Assembly (NCBI GenBank): GCA_900110005.1
Contig: FOCC01000005.1
Location: 1 to 64,000, forward strand
Length of the DNA stretch: 64,000 nucleotides
From: Ligilactobacillus sp. WC1T17
GTDB lineage: Bacteria; Bacillota; Bacilli; Lactobacillales; Lactobacillaceae
Direction of reading: 5' to 3'
The notes beneath the pieces are model-generated. The model was given only the letters and a program-made list of their open reading frames with translations, did not search any database and was not told where the DNA came from. How positions within the stretch are numbered: the stretch's first letter is position 1; every line of letters starts with the position of its first letter. Position numbers and translations under genes: made by a program. Positions 17,462 through 26,418 of the stretch are shown one piece after another.

Positions 17462-18168
17462 TTAGCACTCTCCTCCTCAATATAACTGCGCAATTTAGCA
17501 ATCGCGCGTCCCTGCAATTGCGACACACGTGCAATCGATATATCTAATATCGCCGCAATTTCTTTTAACGTAGCATTTTCTTCGTAATATAAACTTAAAA
17601 TCAACTGTTCTCTGTCAGTTAACTTTTGAATAGCCTGAATCAGCTCTGCTTTACGCTCTTGTTTTAAAAGCTCATCTTCGCCGTTTGGTGTTTGATTATC
17701 TTGAATAACATCTTTGAGAGAAACATTTTCATCTTCAGCAAAAATGGTTTTTTCTAAAGAAACTGACGAAAGATACTGAATATTATCATAGATATCATTC
17801 AACTGCTCTTGGGTAAGCCCCATTTCTTTAGCAATTTCTTTATCAGTAGCCTCTCTTTTCAATTTTTGATTCAGCTCTTGTTTGACCTTGTAAAAATTAT
17901 TGACATTTTCCATGCGGTAGCGTGATATCTTGGCATGACGTCTCACTTCATCAATTATTGCCCCTTTAATGCGAATCGTCGCATAACCTTCAAAAGGAAC
18001 TTTTTTACTGGCATCAAACTTTTGCATCGCATCAATCAAACCGATTACCCCAATATTGTAGAAATCATCATATTCATATTCCGTATTTTTAATGGAAATT
18101 CGATTGGCTACCCGTTCAACTAACGGCAAATACTTCATTATCTCTTGTTCACGATCAACTTCATACAT
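17458..18168 (-). CDS. fliA: Flagellar sigma-28 factor FliA/SigD
   Basis: 236 residues. The start at 18168 is chosen because AAAGGAG abuts the upstream in-frame ATG (18180) with no spacing, but lies 12 bases from this one. Regions 2 (DDFYNIGVIGLIDAMQKFDA), 3 (RMENVNNFYKVKQELNQKL) and 4 (EENATLKEIAAILDISIARV) are complete. It directs late-gene transcription from the NMCGATAT promoters (NACGATAT/ACCGATAT) noted here and is inhibited by FlgM. It follows flhA after a stop-rich spacer; flhF and flhG, which lie between them in Bacillus, are absent. Confidence 0.95.
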   Translation of the reverse strand: MYEVDREQEIMKYLPLVERVANRISIKNTEYEYDDFYNIGVIGLIDAMQKFDASKKVPFEGYATIRIKGAIIDEVRRHAKISRYRMENVNNFYKVKQELNQKLKREATDKEIAKEMGLTQEQLNDIYDNIQYLSSVSLEKTIFAEDENVSLKDVIQDNQTPNGEDELLKQERKAELIQAIQKLTDREQLILSLYYEENATLKEIAAILDISIARVSQLQGRAIAKLRSYIEEESAK

Positions 18169-18213
18169 GCAATAGCCCATCTCCTTTCACTAAACTAACT
18201 AAAACTAAACTAA

Positions 18214-20292
18214 CTAAATTTCAATATTACCGGTCGATTCAATCGTGATTTCATTAGGAATTTCATTCAACGATAAAACGGCAATATCAGGGAAGTTAAA
18301 GGCTATCAGCTTTCTAAAGGCTAAGCGGATTTTAGGCGATGTCAAAATGACATACTGCTTATTATTAAGCGCCATTTGCTGTGCCATATTCCCAATGGCT
18401 GTCAAAATCTTATTGACACTTTCAGGCTTCATCACTGGATAAGAGCCTGTAGCGGTCTTTTGAATACTTTGTGAAACCATTTCTTCGACTTTAGGATGAA
18501 TAGTAACCACATTAATCTTGTCATTTTCATCAGCGTATTTATTGGCAATTGTCCGTCGCAAGCCTTGACGAACATATTCTGTCAAGACTTCAGTATCTTT
18601 GGTAACTGTCCCATAATCGGCTAATGTTTCCAAAATGGTTGCCAAGTCATTAATCGGAACTTTTTCTTCAAGCAGGTTTTGTAAAACTTTTTCAACTTCA
18701 CCCAACCGCATAATGTCGGGAATCAATTCATCAATAACGACATTATTGGTAGCCTTGATCCCTTCAAGCAGCTTTTGAACTTCTTGCCGTCCCAAAAGTT
18801 CAGGAGCGTGGCTATAGATAACTTCTTTCAAATGTGTTGCAATTACCGTCAAAGGTTCAATAATAGTAAATCCTTGCAAATCGGCATTTTCTTTATCCTT
18901 GGCATCAATCCACATCGCATCCAATTGGAAGGCTGGTTCTTTGGTTTTAATCCCTTGGAAAGGAAAAGTTCCATCATCTGATTGACTGATAATCATAAAT
19001 TTATCAGGATAAATATCGCCATGTCCCACTTCATTACCACGAATTTTAATCGAGTAATCATTAGCCTTCAAATAGAGGTTATCTCTAATCCGCACTGGGC
19101 TGACTAAAATCCCTAATTCATGCGCTGTTTGCCGCCGAATAGCTGCAATCCGGTTCATCAAACTATTATCAACGGTACTATCAACCAAAGGAATCAAGCC
19201 ATAGCCGATTTCAATTGACAAAGGTTCAACCTGGAAGGAAGCCACATCTTCTTCTTCGTCTTGAGCTTCTTTTTTACGCTTTAAAGCCAAAGTCTGCTCT
19301 TCACGGCGTCTTCTTTCAATGGCCTTTTCTTCATTTTTCTTAACCAGGCTATTAGCCACAAACATACCGATTGACAGTGCAATAAATGGAATTTTAGGGA
19401 AACCTGGTACTAACGCCAAAATCAGCAGGATAACACCGACAACCCGGAAAAGCTGCGGATTTCTTAAAGCGTCCTTAGCCATATCAGTCCCAAAAGTACT
19501 ATCATCTTCTGAACGGGTAACAATAACACCAGTTGCTAATGAAATCAGCAAGGAAGGAATTGAACTTACCAACCCATCACCAATGGATAACTTACCAAAT
19601 TGATTCAGCGCATCAACAACCGTCATACTGCCATTGACGGAAAAGATAATGGTCCCACCAATCAAGTTAACCAGCACGATAATAATCCCAGCGATCGCGT
19701 CCCCTTTAACGAATTTGGAAGCACCATCCATGGAACCATAAAAATCAGCTTCCCGCTGTAAATCCCGCCGCTGTTTGCGGGCTTGTTCTTCGGTGATGGC
19801 ACCAGAATTAAGGTCTGAGTCAATCGCCATTTGCTTACCAGGCATCGCATCCAAGGTAAAACGTGCTGAAACTTCAGCGACACGTCCTGACCCATTCGTA
19901 ACGACGACCAATTGCACAATCATGATAATTACAAATAAAATAATCCCAACAACATAATTTTGACCAGCCACGACATCGGCAAAGGCTTCGATAACCTTCC
20001 CACCATTGCCAGATGTTAAAATTGATCTGGTTGAAGCCATGTTAAGCCCTAGCTTAAACATGGTTGTAAACAGCAATACAGTTGGAAAAGTTGAAAATTC
20101 CAAGACAGTCTTGGTAAACAAAGTCATCAATAAAATATTGATGGCGATTGTCAAGTTAGTAACAATCAAAACGTCCAATACCTGGGTTGGCAATGGAATC
20201 ATGATCAATCCCACAATGCCGACCACAAGAAATGAAATAATAATTTCAGGTCTGGACAAACCGACTTTTTGCGCTTTTTTCTTCTTGGCCAA
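18214..20292 (-). CDS. flhA: Flagellar type III export gate protein FlhA
   Basis: 692 residues from a TTG with AGGAGG upstream. Eight membrane spans fill the first 320 residues, with the conserved FHIPEP-type loop region (RVAEVSARFTLDAMPGKQMA). The cytoplasmic part (about 350-692) forms the nonameric ring that receives substrates and chaperones. FlhA takes up protons to power export. It lies between flhB and fliA. Confidence 0.97.
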   Translation of the reverse strand: MAKKKKAQKVGLSRPEIIISFLVVGIVGLIMIPLPTQVLDVLIVTNLTIAINILLMTLFTKTVLEFSTFPTVLLFTTMFKLGLNMASTRSILTSGNGGKVIEAFADVVAGQNYVVGIILFVIIMIVQLVVVTNGSGRVAEVSARFTLDAMPGKQMAIDSDLNSGAITEEQARKQRRDLQREADFYGSMDGASKFVKGDAIAGIIIVLVNLIGGTIIFSVNGSMTVVDALNQFGKLSIGDGLVSSIPSLLISLATGVIVTRSEDDSTFGTDMAKDALRNPQLFRVVGVILLILALVPGFPKIPFIALSIGMFVANSLVKKNEEKAIERRRREEQTLALKRKKEAQDEEEDVASFQVEPLSIEIGYGLIPLVDSTVDNSLMNRIAAIRRQTAHELGILVSPVRIRDNLYLKANDYSIKIRGNEVGHGDIYPDKFMIISQSDDGTFPFQGIKTKEPAFQLDAMWIDAKDKENADLQGFTIIEPLTVIATHLKEVIYSHAPELLGRQEVQKLLEGIKATNNVVIDELIPDIMRLGEVEKVLQNLLEEKVPINDLATILETLADYGTVTKDTEVLTEYVRQGLRRTIANKYADENDKINVVTIHPKVEEMVSQSIQKTATGSYPVMKPESVNKILTAIGNMAQQMALNNKQYVILTSPKIRLAFRKLIAFNFPDIAVLSLNEIPNEITIESTGNIEI

Positions 20293-20311
20293 CTTTCTTC
20301 CTCCTGTCTAG

Positions 20312-21379
20312 CTAAATTTTACCTTTAGCTTCACGTTCCAACTTGTAAACTAAGGCAATAACTTCCGCAATGGCTTCATAAAATTCCGCCGGAATAAAAT
20401 CACCTGGGTTAACTTTAGGATACAGTGCCCGCGCTAAAGGTTTATTTTCAATAATGGGCACATTTTGCTTGCGCGCTTCTTCTTTCATCCGCATCGCCAC
20501 GTCATCGGCCCCTTTGGCCAATACTTGTGGAACCCCAGCACCAGCAGCATCATACTGAATGGCAATGGCCAAGTGGGTTGGATTGGCTAAAACTACGGTT
20601 GCATCTTTAACCTTCGAAACCGCATTGCGCACAATTTCTTGGTGTTTTTGCTTCCGTTGCGCCTTGACCTGCGGATCACCTTCCATTTGCTTAACTTCAT
20701 CTTTGACTTCTTGCTTAGTCATCTTCAAGTTTTTGGTATAAGTATACCGCTGAAAAGCATAGTCAAAAACCGAAATAATTACTAGGCAAACCCCGATTTT
20801 TGTTCCTAAATTTTTGCAGGTATCTAAGGTAAATTGCAAAATCTTCCCTGTACCGACACCATCAAGCTTAGTTAATTCAGGAATAGCTTTCACATACTCT
20901 TGATAACACAAGTAGCCTACGATGGCTAACTTCATCAGTGATTTGGCAAAATTTTGCAAAGCACTAAGACTAAAAAGCTGTTTAAAGCCATTGATTGGAT
21001 TGAGCCTTTTAAAATCAGGTTTCAGCGGGTCGGTCGTAAATAAGAGGCCCACCTGAATGAAATTACCTGCAATCCCAATAAAGATAGCTATCACCATGAA
21101 AGGCGCTGCCATAATAAGCATCATCAACAAGCCTTGAATTAAAATCTTATTGAGATTATCCATAGCCTTGCTGGGATCAGATAACATCGTTAAATAATTA
21201 ACAAAATAAGGCGCGAAGTGGTTGATGGCAAATTCGCAAAGTTGAACAAACAAAACGGCGTATACCAAAAGTGCGACGGCTGAAACCACGTCAATACTTT
21301 TAGCCACTTCCCCACGTTTGCGCGAATCCCGCAAACGTTTGGCAGTCGGTTTTTCTGTTTTTCCATCTTTATCACCCAT
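20312..21379 (-). CDS. flhB: Flagellar export switch protein FlhB
   Basis: 355 residues from the ATG at 21379 (AAAGGTGG upstream); a GTG four codons earlier touches that site and is unlikely. Residues 1-20 (DKDGKTEKPTAKRLRDSRKR) are the classic start, followed by four membrane spans. The autocleavage NPTH motif is in VLANPTHLAIAIQ. Cleavage between N and P changes export from hook to filament substrates. It follows fliR. Confidence 0.96.
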   Translation of the reverse strand: MGDKDGKTEKPTAKRLRDSRKRGEVAKSIDVVSAVALLVYAVLFVQLCEFAINHFAPYFVNYLTMLSDPSKAMDNLNKILIQGLLMMLIMAAPFMVIAIFIGIAGNFIQVGLLFTTDPLKPDFKRLNPINGFKQLFSLSALQNFAKSLMKLAIVGYLCYQEYVKAIPELTKLDGVGTGKILQFTLDTCKNLGTKIGVCLVIISVFDYAFQRYTYTKNLKMTKQEVKDEVKQMEGDPQVKAQRKQKHQEIVRNAVSKVKDATVVLANPTHLAIAIQYDAAGAGVPQVLAKGADDVAMRMKEEARKQNVPIIENKPLARALYPKVNPGDFIPAEFYEAIAEVIALVYKLEREAKGKI

Positions 21380-21405
21380 CTCACTTCTCACCCACCTTTC
21401 GTAAT

Positions 21406-22164
21406 TTATGTTGCTGATTTAATGAAATCAGCCATATTTTGAATTGTATCTGACAAGCTGCTGCTTAAAAAGTCAATCACATTTGGCAAAATAAGCATGA
21501 GGATAATGAAAGCTACGGTTGTTTTAATATTTAACGACAACATCAAAATATTAAGCTGCGGAATCGACCGCGATAAAATCCCTAAAACAATATCAATCAA
21601 CAAGACCGACATTAAAATCGGCGCCCCTAAGCTGAAGGCCATTTCAAAGGACTGGGTAAATAATTTGACCACTCCGCCAATGGTCAGATTAGACAGCTTA
21701 GGATATCCCAAATTGACAATTTGAAAAGAGATTACCAAGCCGCGAATCATTTGCCGATATAAACCAGTAGCAAAAAAGACCATCGTAGCTAACCAATAGT
21801 ACATCTTGCCAAATTGCGATGTCGTTGTCTGCATTGTTGGATCATAAGCTTGCGCCATGATAAAACCAACTTGGAAATCAATAAATTGCCCCGTCATCAT
21901 AACGCCATAAAAAACCAGCCGGCAAATAAAGCCCATCGCTAAACCAAAGACCGTTTCCTTAATCGCCATGAGCAAGAAAACGACAATGCCGACTTCTTTA
22001 TCAAAAGCTGTCACTAAAGGAAAGGCTGCAATTACAAAAGAAAAGCCCAAAACCATTTTACAAAGATTTGGAAAGTTTCTTTCCGATAAAATCGGCGCTG
22101 TTGCCATAAAGGAAAAGATGCGGCAGGCAATCAAACCAAGAATTTGAATTTGAACCATGCTCAT
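21406..22164 (-). CDS. fliR: Flagellar export gate protein FliR
   Basis: 252 residues with about six hydrophobic spans and the conserved FIDFQVGFIMAQAYDPTMQT segment. FliR is the single-copy core of the FliPQR export channel. It lies in the invariant order fliP-fliQ-fliR-flhB-flhA. Confidence 0.95.
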   Translation of the reverse strand: MSMVQIQILGLIACRIFSFMATAPILSERNFPNLCKMVLGFSFVIAAFPLVTAFDKEVGIVVFLLMAIKETVFGLAMGFICRLVFYGVMMTGQFIDFQVGFIMAQAYDPTMQTTTSQFGKMYYWLATMVFFATGLYRQMIRGLVISFQIVNLGYPKLSNLTIGGVVKLFTQSFEMAFSLGAPILMSVLLIDIVLGILSRSIPQLNILMLSLNIKTTVAFIILMLILPNVIDFLSSSLSDTIQNMADFIKSAT

Positions 22165-22173
22165 AATCTTACC

Positions 22174-22437
22174 TCACAGCTTGCTAATCATATTAAAAAC
22201 ATTGCGTGTGAATTCCAGCAGGATATTAATCATAAAATTACCTGCTAAAATCAATGTAACAAAAATCGCCACCAACTTAGGCACAAAACTCAGTGTTTGT
22301 TCTTGAATCTGCGTTGTCGCCTGGAAAATACTGATGATAAGTCCCACCACCATGGTTACTAAGATAACCGGTGCTGAAACAATTAAAATCCGCATTAAGG
22401 CGTCCCGCATTAAATCCGTTGCAATTTCAATAGTCAT
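22174..22437 (-). CDS. fliQ: Flagellar export gate protein FliQ
   Basis: 87 residues from the ATG at 22437 with AGGGGGC upstream; a longer in-frame reading runs into fliP. Two membrane hairpin helices and FQATTQIQEQTLSFVPKL are typical. Four copies surround the FliP5R1 channel. Spacing to fliP is 13 bases. Confidence 0.96.
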   Translation of the reverse strand: MTIEIATDLMRDALMRILIVSAPVILVTMVVGLIISIFQATTQIQEQTLSFVPKLVAIFVTLILAGNFMINILLEFTRNVFNMISKL

Positions 22438-22450
22438 TTTGCGCCCCCTA

Positions 22451-23254
22451 CTAATTGAAACTCTGAACCAGTGATTCGACCAAAAGATACCAGCCATCAA
22501 CCAAAACAAAGAGCAAAATCTTGAACGGCAGTGAAATCATGACCGGCGACAGCATAATCATCCCCATCGACATCAGCACACTGGCGACAACCATATCGAT
22601 AATCATAAACGGAATAAAGAGTAAAAAGCCAATACTGAAGGCTGTCTTTAATTCGCTTAAAATGAAGGCCGGTGCCATCACTGTGAAAGGAATATCTTTA
22701 TAGGTTTTATAACTGGTCTTCTTTTTAGCTTCTTTTTGATCAAGATCTTTAAACAACTTGATATCTTTTTTGTTAGCCTGCTCATACATAAATTGCTTAA
22801 TGCGGTTTTCCGACCGGTTAAAAGCCTGCTGTTCAGTAATCTGATTAGCATTATAGGGCTTAATCGCATCTTGATAAACATCGCTGTAAACAGGTCTCAT
22901 TGTGAAGAGGGTCAAAAAGAGCGCTAATCCAATCAATACCTGGTTAGGCGGATTAGAGTTAGTCCCCAGTGACGTTCTCACAAAGGACAAAACAACAATA
23001 ATCCGCGTAAACGAAGTAGTCATGATTAAAATAATCGGAATAAATGATAAAAGAGTCATTACCACAAAAGTATCAACAATTCTAGTTGATGACCCTTGAC
23101 CATTGCTCGACAGTAATTTATTCAACGTATTAGTCGCATCACTGACACTGGCGGCTGTAACACTATCAGGAACTTTAAGCGTCAAAAGCATACATAATAA
23201 GGTTCCCATCAGCAGTAAGACTGCAAATTTAACTTTTTTTTGTTTAAACCCCAT
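22451..23254 (-). CDS. fliP: Flagellar export gate protein FliP
   Basis: 267 residues. An N-terminal signal-like hydrophobic stretch is followed by the FliP motif FIPIILIMTTSFTRIIVVLSF and PPNQVLIGLALFLTLFTM; the C-terminal MIIDMVVASVLMSMGMIML-type helices close the protein. Five FliP subunits form the export pore with FliR. Confidence 0.97.
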   Translation of the reverse strand: MGFKQKKVKFAVLLLMGTLLCMLLTLKVPDSVTAASVSDATNTLNKLLSSNGQGSSTRIVDTFVVMTLLSFIPIILIMTTSFTRIIVVLSFVRTSLGTNSNPPNQVLIGLALFLTLFTMRPVYSDVYQDAIKPYNANQITEQQAFNRSENRIKQFMYEQANKKDIKLFKDLDQKEAKKKTSYKTYKDIPFTVMAPAFILSELKTAFSIGFLLFIPFMIIDMVVASVLMSMGMIMLSPVMISLPFKILLFVLVDGWYLLVESLVQSFN

Positions 23255-23257
23255 AAC

Positions 23258-23605
23258 CTACTTCCTCTTTCTAACCTTATCAAATATCTGCTTAAAATTA
23301 GCTGCCATCTCCTGCTGGTGCTTTATATTTTGCTCTTCTTCATCGAGCAGCATCTGGGCTTGATTTTCTGTTAATTCTTTGATAATTTCACTGCCATGTT
23401 CTGAAAAACTCATCACATAGTAGGTATCAACAATCAAAACAATGGCCAGCGATGATTCCTTGGTAACAGCAATTTTTTTGACAATTTTAAAATGGCTGTC
23501 CATTTGATTTGTAAAGCAATTTAGATATTTCAGCGTTAAAATCAGCAATAGCAAAACGACTGCCAGCCCCAAAATAACCCGAATCAATGCGAGAATAGTA
23601 CCCAT
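23258..23605 (-). CDS. fliO: FliO-like flagellar biosynthesis protein
   Basis: 115 residues. The ATG at 23605 has GGTGGAGG five bases upstream; an ATG five codons earlier lies inside the predicted hairpin loop. One N-terminal membrane span (about residues 5-25) is followed by a small beta domain (HFKIVKKIAVTKESSLAIVL) and a charged helical tail. FliO helps assemble FliP. The family is poorly conserved and position before fliP is strong support. Its ribosome site lies inside a predicted RNA stem (see the leader entry). Confidence 0.88.
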   Translation of the reverse strand: MGTILALIRVILGLAVVLLLLILTLKYLNCFTNQMDSHFKIVKKIAVTKESSLAIVLIVDTYYVMSFSEHGSEIIKELTENQAQMLLDEEEQNIKHQQEMAANFKQIFDKVRKRK

Positions 23606-23733
23606 ATAAGCCTCCACCATTAACTAAGGATGGAGGCTGTGATTCACACAGCCCCCTAGCCGTTGTATGTTCAGTATATTAAATACTTTTTAAATGTAAT
23701 TTATCATAAATTTTAAGAAGCATGCAACGGAAT
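23606..23733 (-). promoter_or_regulatory. Structured RNA leader upstream of fliO
   Basis: The gap after fliL holds three inverted repeats on the minus strand. P1: CCGTTGCATG (23730-23721) with CATACAACGG (23669-23660), 9 of 10 pairs. P2: GGCTGTG (23653-23647) with CACAGCC (23641-23635). P3: AGCCTCCA (23638-23631) with TGGAGGCT (23616-23609). P2 and P3 share bases 23635-23638, so they cannot form together, and P3 buries the fliO ribosome site. No T run follows, so it is not a simple terminator. It reads like a translational switch; the ligand or signal is unknown. Confidence 0.55.
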
Positions 23734-23756
23734 TATGTTAATTAAATTGCGAAGTT

Positions 23757-24299
23757 TTATTGAACAACCAGTTGAGTGACATAGACTTGTTCAACTATCG
23801 ATTCACCCAACTCTTCGTTGATACCTGATTTGAGTTCATTCTTCAAGGCCGTAACACTGCCAGTATTATTCAGTAAGTCACTAGCCTGCTTCTTTTTCAC
23901 AACGCTGATAACCGCATCACGCACAATCGGCATATTTTTCTTTAATTCTTTAGCCTTAGTTGAGCTGGAAACCAGTAAAGCAATCTTTAATTGAGCATAA
24001 TGTGTTGAAGAATCGTTTGAAGTTAAATTAACTACGAATTTTGAAACTGTAACTAATTTTTCGCCTTCGCCCAATTTGCCGCTGCCAATGTTACGGTTTA
24101 CTGAACTTGATGAAGATGAAGAAGATGTTGCATCCGGTGAAAGAAAGTGTGTTGCTAAAACGGTCCCGCCAACACTTCCGCAAATTGTCAAAATGACAAT
24201 CAATGGAATTAGGAGTCCCCATTTTGGCCCTTTCTTACCTTCTGTTGCTTCAGGTTCTTCAACCTTTTTGCCTCTTGGCTTTTTTTGATTGTTATCCAT
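23757..24299 (-). CDS. fliL: Flagellar basal body-associated protein FliL
   Basis: About 180 residues from the ATG at 24299 (a GTG two codons earlier is possible). A Lys/Glu-rich cytoplasmic start, one membrane span (WGLLIPLIVILTICGSVGG), a Ser-rich linker and the FliL domain (KFVVNLTSNDSSTHYAQLKI) follow in order. FliL rings support stator units around the motor. It lies between flbD and the fliO leader. Confidence 0.93.
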   Translation of the reverse strand: MDNNQKKPRGKKVEEPEATEGKKGPKWGLLIPLIVILTICGSVGGTVLATHFLSPDATSSSSSSSSVNRNIGSGKLGEGEKLVTVSKFVVNLTSNDSSTHYAQLKIALLVSSSTKAKELKKNMPIVRDAVISVVKKKQASDLLNNTGSVTALKNELKSGINEELGESIVEQVYVTQLVVQ

Positions 24300-24320
24300 T
24301 TTCACCCAACTCCCTTGTCA

Positions 24321-24563
24321 TTAATTTTCTTCATTGATAGCAGCTTCTGGTGTATGCGCTGCTATTTTACCACTAAACAATTCGCTAAAAGTTTGGCGAC
24401 GGTATGCAATAATGCGTTCCACCACTTCTTCAGCTTTATCTTTAATTACAATCGGTGTCCCATCTTTTAAGGTTACAACCGTATCTGGCGTCTCATCGAT
24501 GCGGACGATCATATCTGGATTTAAAAAAAATCGTCCGCCACTCCAAGCTGTTAGTTCAATCAC
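24321..24563 (-). CDS. flbD: FlbD/SwrD family motility protein
   Basis: About 80 residues. The core IELTAWSGGRFFLNPDMIVR, IDETPDTVVTLKDG and VVERIIAYRR is the FlbD/SwrD pattern. In B. subtilis SwrD raises motor torque by supporting stators. A GTG at 24563 gives the usual family start; an ATG at 24569 is also possible. It follows flgE and precedes fliL, the conserved position. Confidence 0.93.
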   Translation of the reverse strand: MIELTAWSGGRFFLNPDMIVRIDETPDTVVTLKDGTPIVIKDKAEEVVERIIAYRRQTFSELFSGKIAAHTPEAAINEEN

Positions 24564-24595
24564 ACACATCACTCGCTTTTTATTAGATTATCTCA

Positions 24596-25519
24596 TTAAC
24601 GCTTCAAATTGATCAATTCTTCCAGCATCGTATCAGATGTTGTAATACTACGAGCATTAGCTTGGTAAGCACGGCTGGCAACAATCATTTGTGAGAATTG
24701 GTCAGCCAAGTCAACGTTTGACATTTCCAAGTAACCTGATTCAAGTGAACCAGAACCGCCGGCACCAGGAGTAGTAAAGTTTGGATCACCGGAGTTGTTA
24801 CTTACTTGGAAACTATTGCTGCCGACTTTTTGCAAGCCAGATGGGTTATTGAAGGTAGCTAATTCAACTTTACCCATAACATACTTAGTACTACCGTAAG
24901 TTGCTGTAACCAACCCGTCACCATCAATAGTATAAGCTGAGAAACGTTGGGTCGTACCATTAACTGTAATTTGAGCCGGAATGGTGATATCAGCTAAATC
25001 ATCAGCACCTGTTGGTGTGGTAAAGTAATTAGCACTGCTAAATGAGTTATTGTATTCAACCGGATTGGTTGTCCAATTTTGGCGGGCTGGTTGGCCTTTC
25101 ACATGGTACCCATTGGGGTTAACCAACAAACCGGTACTATCACGCTTAAAAGCACCATCACGGGTATAGTAGGTTTCAGCATCGGAATCGGCGGTTGCTT
25201 CACGTCTAGTTACAAAATAGCCTTCGCCACTGATATACAAATCAGATGTCAAACCGGTTGATTCCATGTTACCACGTGACGTGTTCATATCTGTAGCGCC
25301 AACTTGAACCCCTAAACCTACTTGCTTAGCGTTGACACCACCAAGCCCTAAACCGGGAGCAGAGGCATTAGAACTTGTTTGACTAATCATATCTTCAAAC
25401 AAAACACGACTTGATTTAAAACCGTGCGTGTTAACATTTGAAATGTTGTTTGCGATAACGTCCATTTGGGTTTGAAAGCCCTTCATACCACTAACGCCAG
25501 AATAAAGAGATCTAATCAT
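24596..25519 (-). CDS. flgE: Flagellar hook protein FlgE
   Basis: 307 residues. N-terminal YSGVSGMKGFQTQMDVIANN, ISNVNTHGFKSSRVLFEDM and the C-terminal ESGYLEMSNVDLADQFSQMI helices are the hook/rod signatures. The position after flgD and before flbD identifies it as the hook subunit rather than a rod protein. Ribosome site AGGAGG. Two hairpins lie in the 78 bases before it. Confidence 0.93.
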   Translation of the reverse strand: MIRSLYSGVSGMKGFQTQMDVIANNISNVNTHGFKSSRVLFEDMISQTSSNASAPGLGLGGVNAKQVGLGVQVGATDMNTSRGNMESTGLTSDLYISGEGYFVTRREATADSDAETYYTRDGAFKRDSTGLLVNPNGYHVKGQPARQNWTTNPVEYNNSFSSANYFTTPTGADDLADITIPAQITVNGTTQRFSAYTIDGDGLVTATYGSTKYVMGKVELATFNNPSGLQKVGSNSFQVSNNSGDPNFTTPGAGGSGSLESGYLEMSNVDLADQFSQMIVASRAYQANARSITTSDTMLEELINLKR

Positions 25520-25545
25520 TAATTTTTCCTCCTGTTTAAATCACG

Positions 25546-25599
25546 GTATCCTTCTCAAGCATTCAAAGGATACAACAGCCTCCTTGCGGTCCAGCTGTT
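25546..25599 (-). promoter_or_regulatory. Paired intercistronic hairpins before flgE
   Basis: Two perfect stems fill the gap between the TIGR02530-type gene and flgE: AACAGC/GCTGTT (25599-25594 with 25579-25574), beginning on the upstream stop codon, and GTATCCTT/AAGGATAC (25573-25566 with 25553-25546). There is no T run, so termination is unlikely. They may block RNA decay or separate translation of the abundant hook protein. Confidence 0.5.
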
Positions 25600-25945
25600 A
25601 TTTAATAAATTTTGTACTATCGATATTAGTTACCGTACCAATTTCACCCATGTTCATGGCCGTGATAATGGTATGGTTCTTGACATTGGCAATTAAGCCC
25701 ATATCTTTATATAAAAGCAGTGATTCACGACTGCCCTTTGCTTCGAGCTCAGAGACAGCTTTTGAAATCTGAGCATAGTCTTCGCCGACTAGATTCAAGT
25801 TTCTAGCACTCATTCGCTTTTTGGCATGGTTGGAAATTTTCAACTGTGCTGTATCAAGTGCATTGGCGAAGTCTTGCTTGCTAACAGCTTGCCTTTTAGC
25901 TAAACTTTTGCTTTGACTTTCCAAATTAACTTGAGCAATACGCAT
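25598..25945 (-). CDS. Flagellar operon protein, TIGR02530 type
   Basis: 115 residues. The pattern SNHAKKRMSARNLNLVGEDY, ELEAKGSRESLLLYKDMGLI and NMGEIGTVTNIDSTKFI matches the small conserved protein found between flgD and flgE in many Firmicutes. It may be involved in hook assembly, but no activity can be read from the sequence. Its ATG follows the flgD stop with no gap. Confidence 0.88.
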   Translation of the reverse strand: MRIAQVNLESQSKSLAKRQAVSKQDFANALDTAQLKISNHAKKRMSARNLNLVGEDYAQISKAVSELEAKGSRESLLLYKDMGLIANVKNHTIITAMNMGEIGTVTNIDSTKFIK

Positions 25946-26404
25946 TTATCCACCAACCTCCGTTAAATTGCCTAGGTCATAATAACTTCCGTTGACATAG
26001 ACTTGCGCAAAACCATCTTTAATCTGCGCTTTTTCAACTTTACCAGTAACAGTACCGGCGGTTGAATCATTAATTGTAACATTTTTGCCAATCAATGAAA
26101 AAGCTTGTTGCTGCTGCGAAACCATCATTGAAGAAGTAACTTCTTTTTCCAAATCCGTCACAGCCTGCAACATCGCAAATTGTGACATTTGTGAAATGTA
26201 ATCCGTACTGCTAGAACTTGAAGATGAATCACCGTCAAGCGAAGGGGTACTCATAGCAGTCGAAATAATCTTCAAAAAGTCATCCATCTTAATGGTGGTA
26301 TTGTTATTGCCAATATTTTTTAAAACTTGTGCCGATGATGAACCGGCTACGGCATTGGCAAGATCGGTAGAAATAGTATTTTTTGTATTGACGATTTCTG
26401 TCAT
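25946..26404 (-). CDS. flgD: Flagellar hook capping protein FlgD
   Basis: 152 residues. MDDFLKIISTAMSTPSLDGD, a Ser-rich stretch, then ISQMSQFAMLQAVTDLEKEV and the GKNVTINDSTAGTVTGKVEK domain give the FlgD order. The cap sits on the growing hook and is discarded when FlgK arrives. It is short, with only the first part of the Bacillus-type C-terminal region. It lies between fliK and the TIGR02530-type gene. Confidence 0.93.
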   Translation of the reverse strand: MTEIVNTKNTISTDLANAVAGSSSAQVLKNIGNNNTTIKMDDFLKIISTAMSTPSLDGDSSSSSSSTDYISQMSQFAMLQAVTDLEKEVTSSMMVSQQQQAFSLIGKNVTINDSTAGTVTGKVEKAQIKDGFAQVYVNGSYYDLGNLTEVGG

Positions 26405-26418
26405 CTTGTTGCTCCTTT

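Noticed and set aside
23606-23756. fliO leader as a c-di-GMP or other known riboswitch
   Set aside because: None of the conserved core bases of riboswitch classes I know is present; kept only as an unclassified structured leader.
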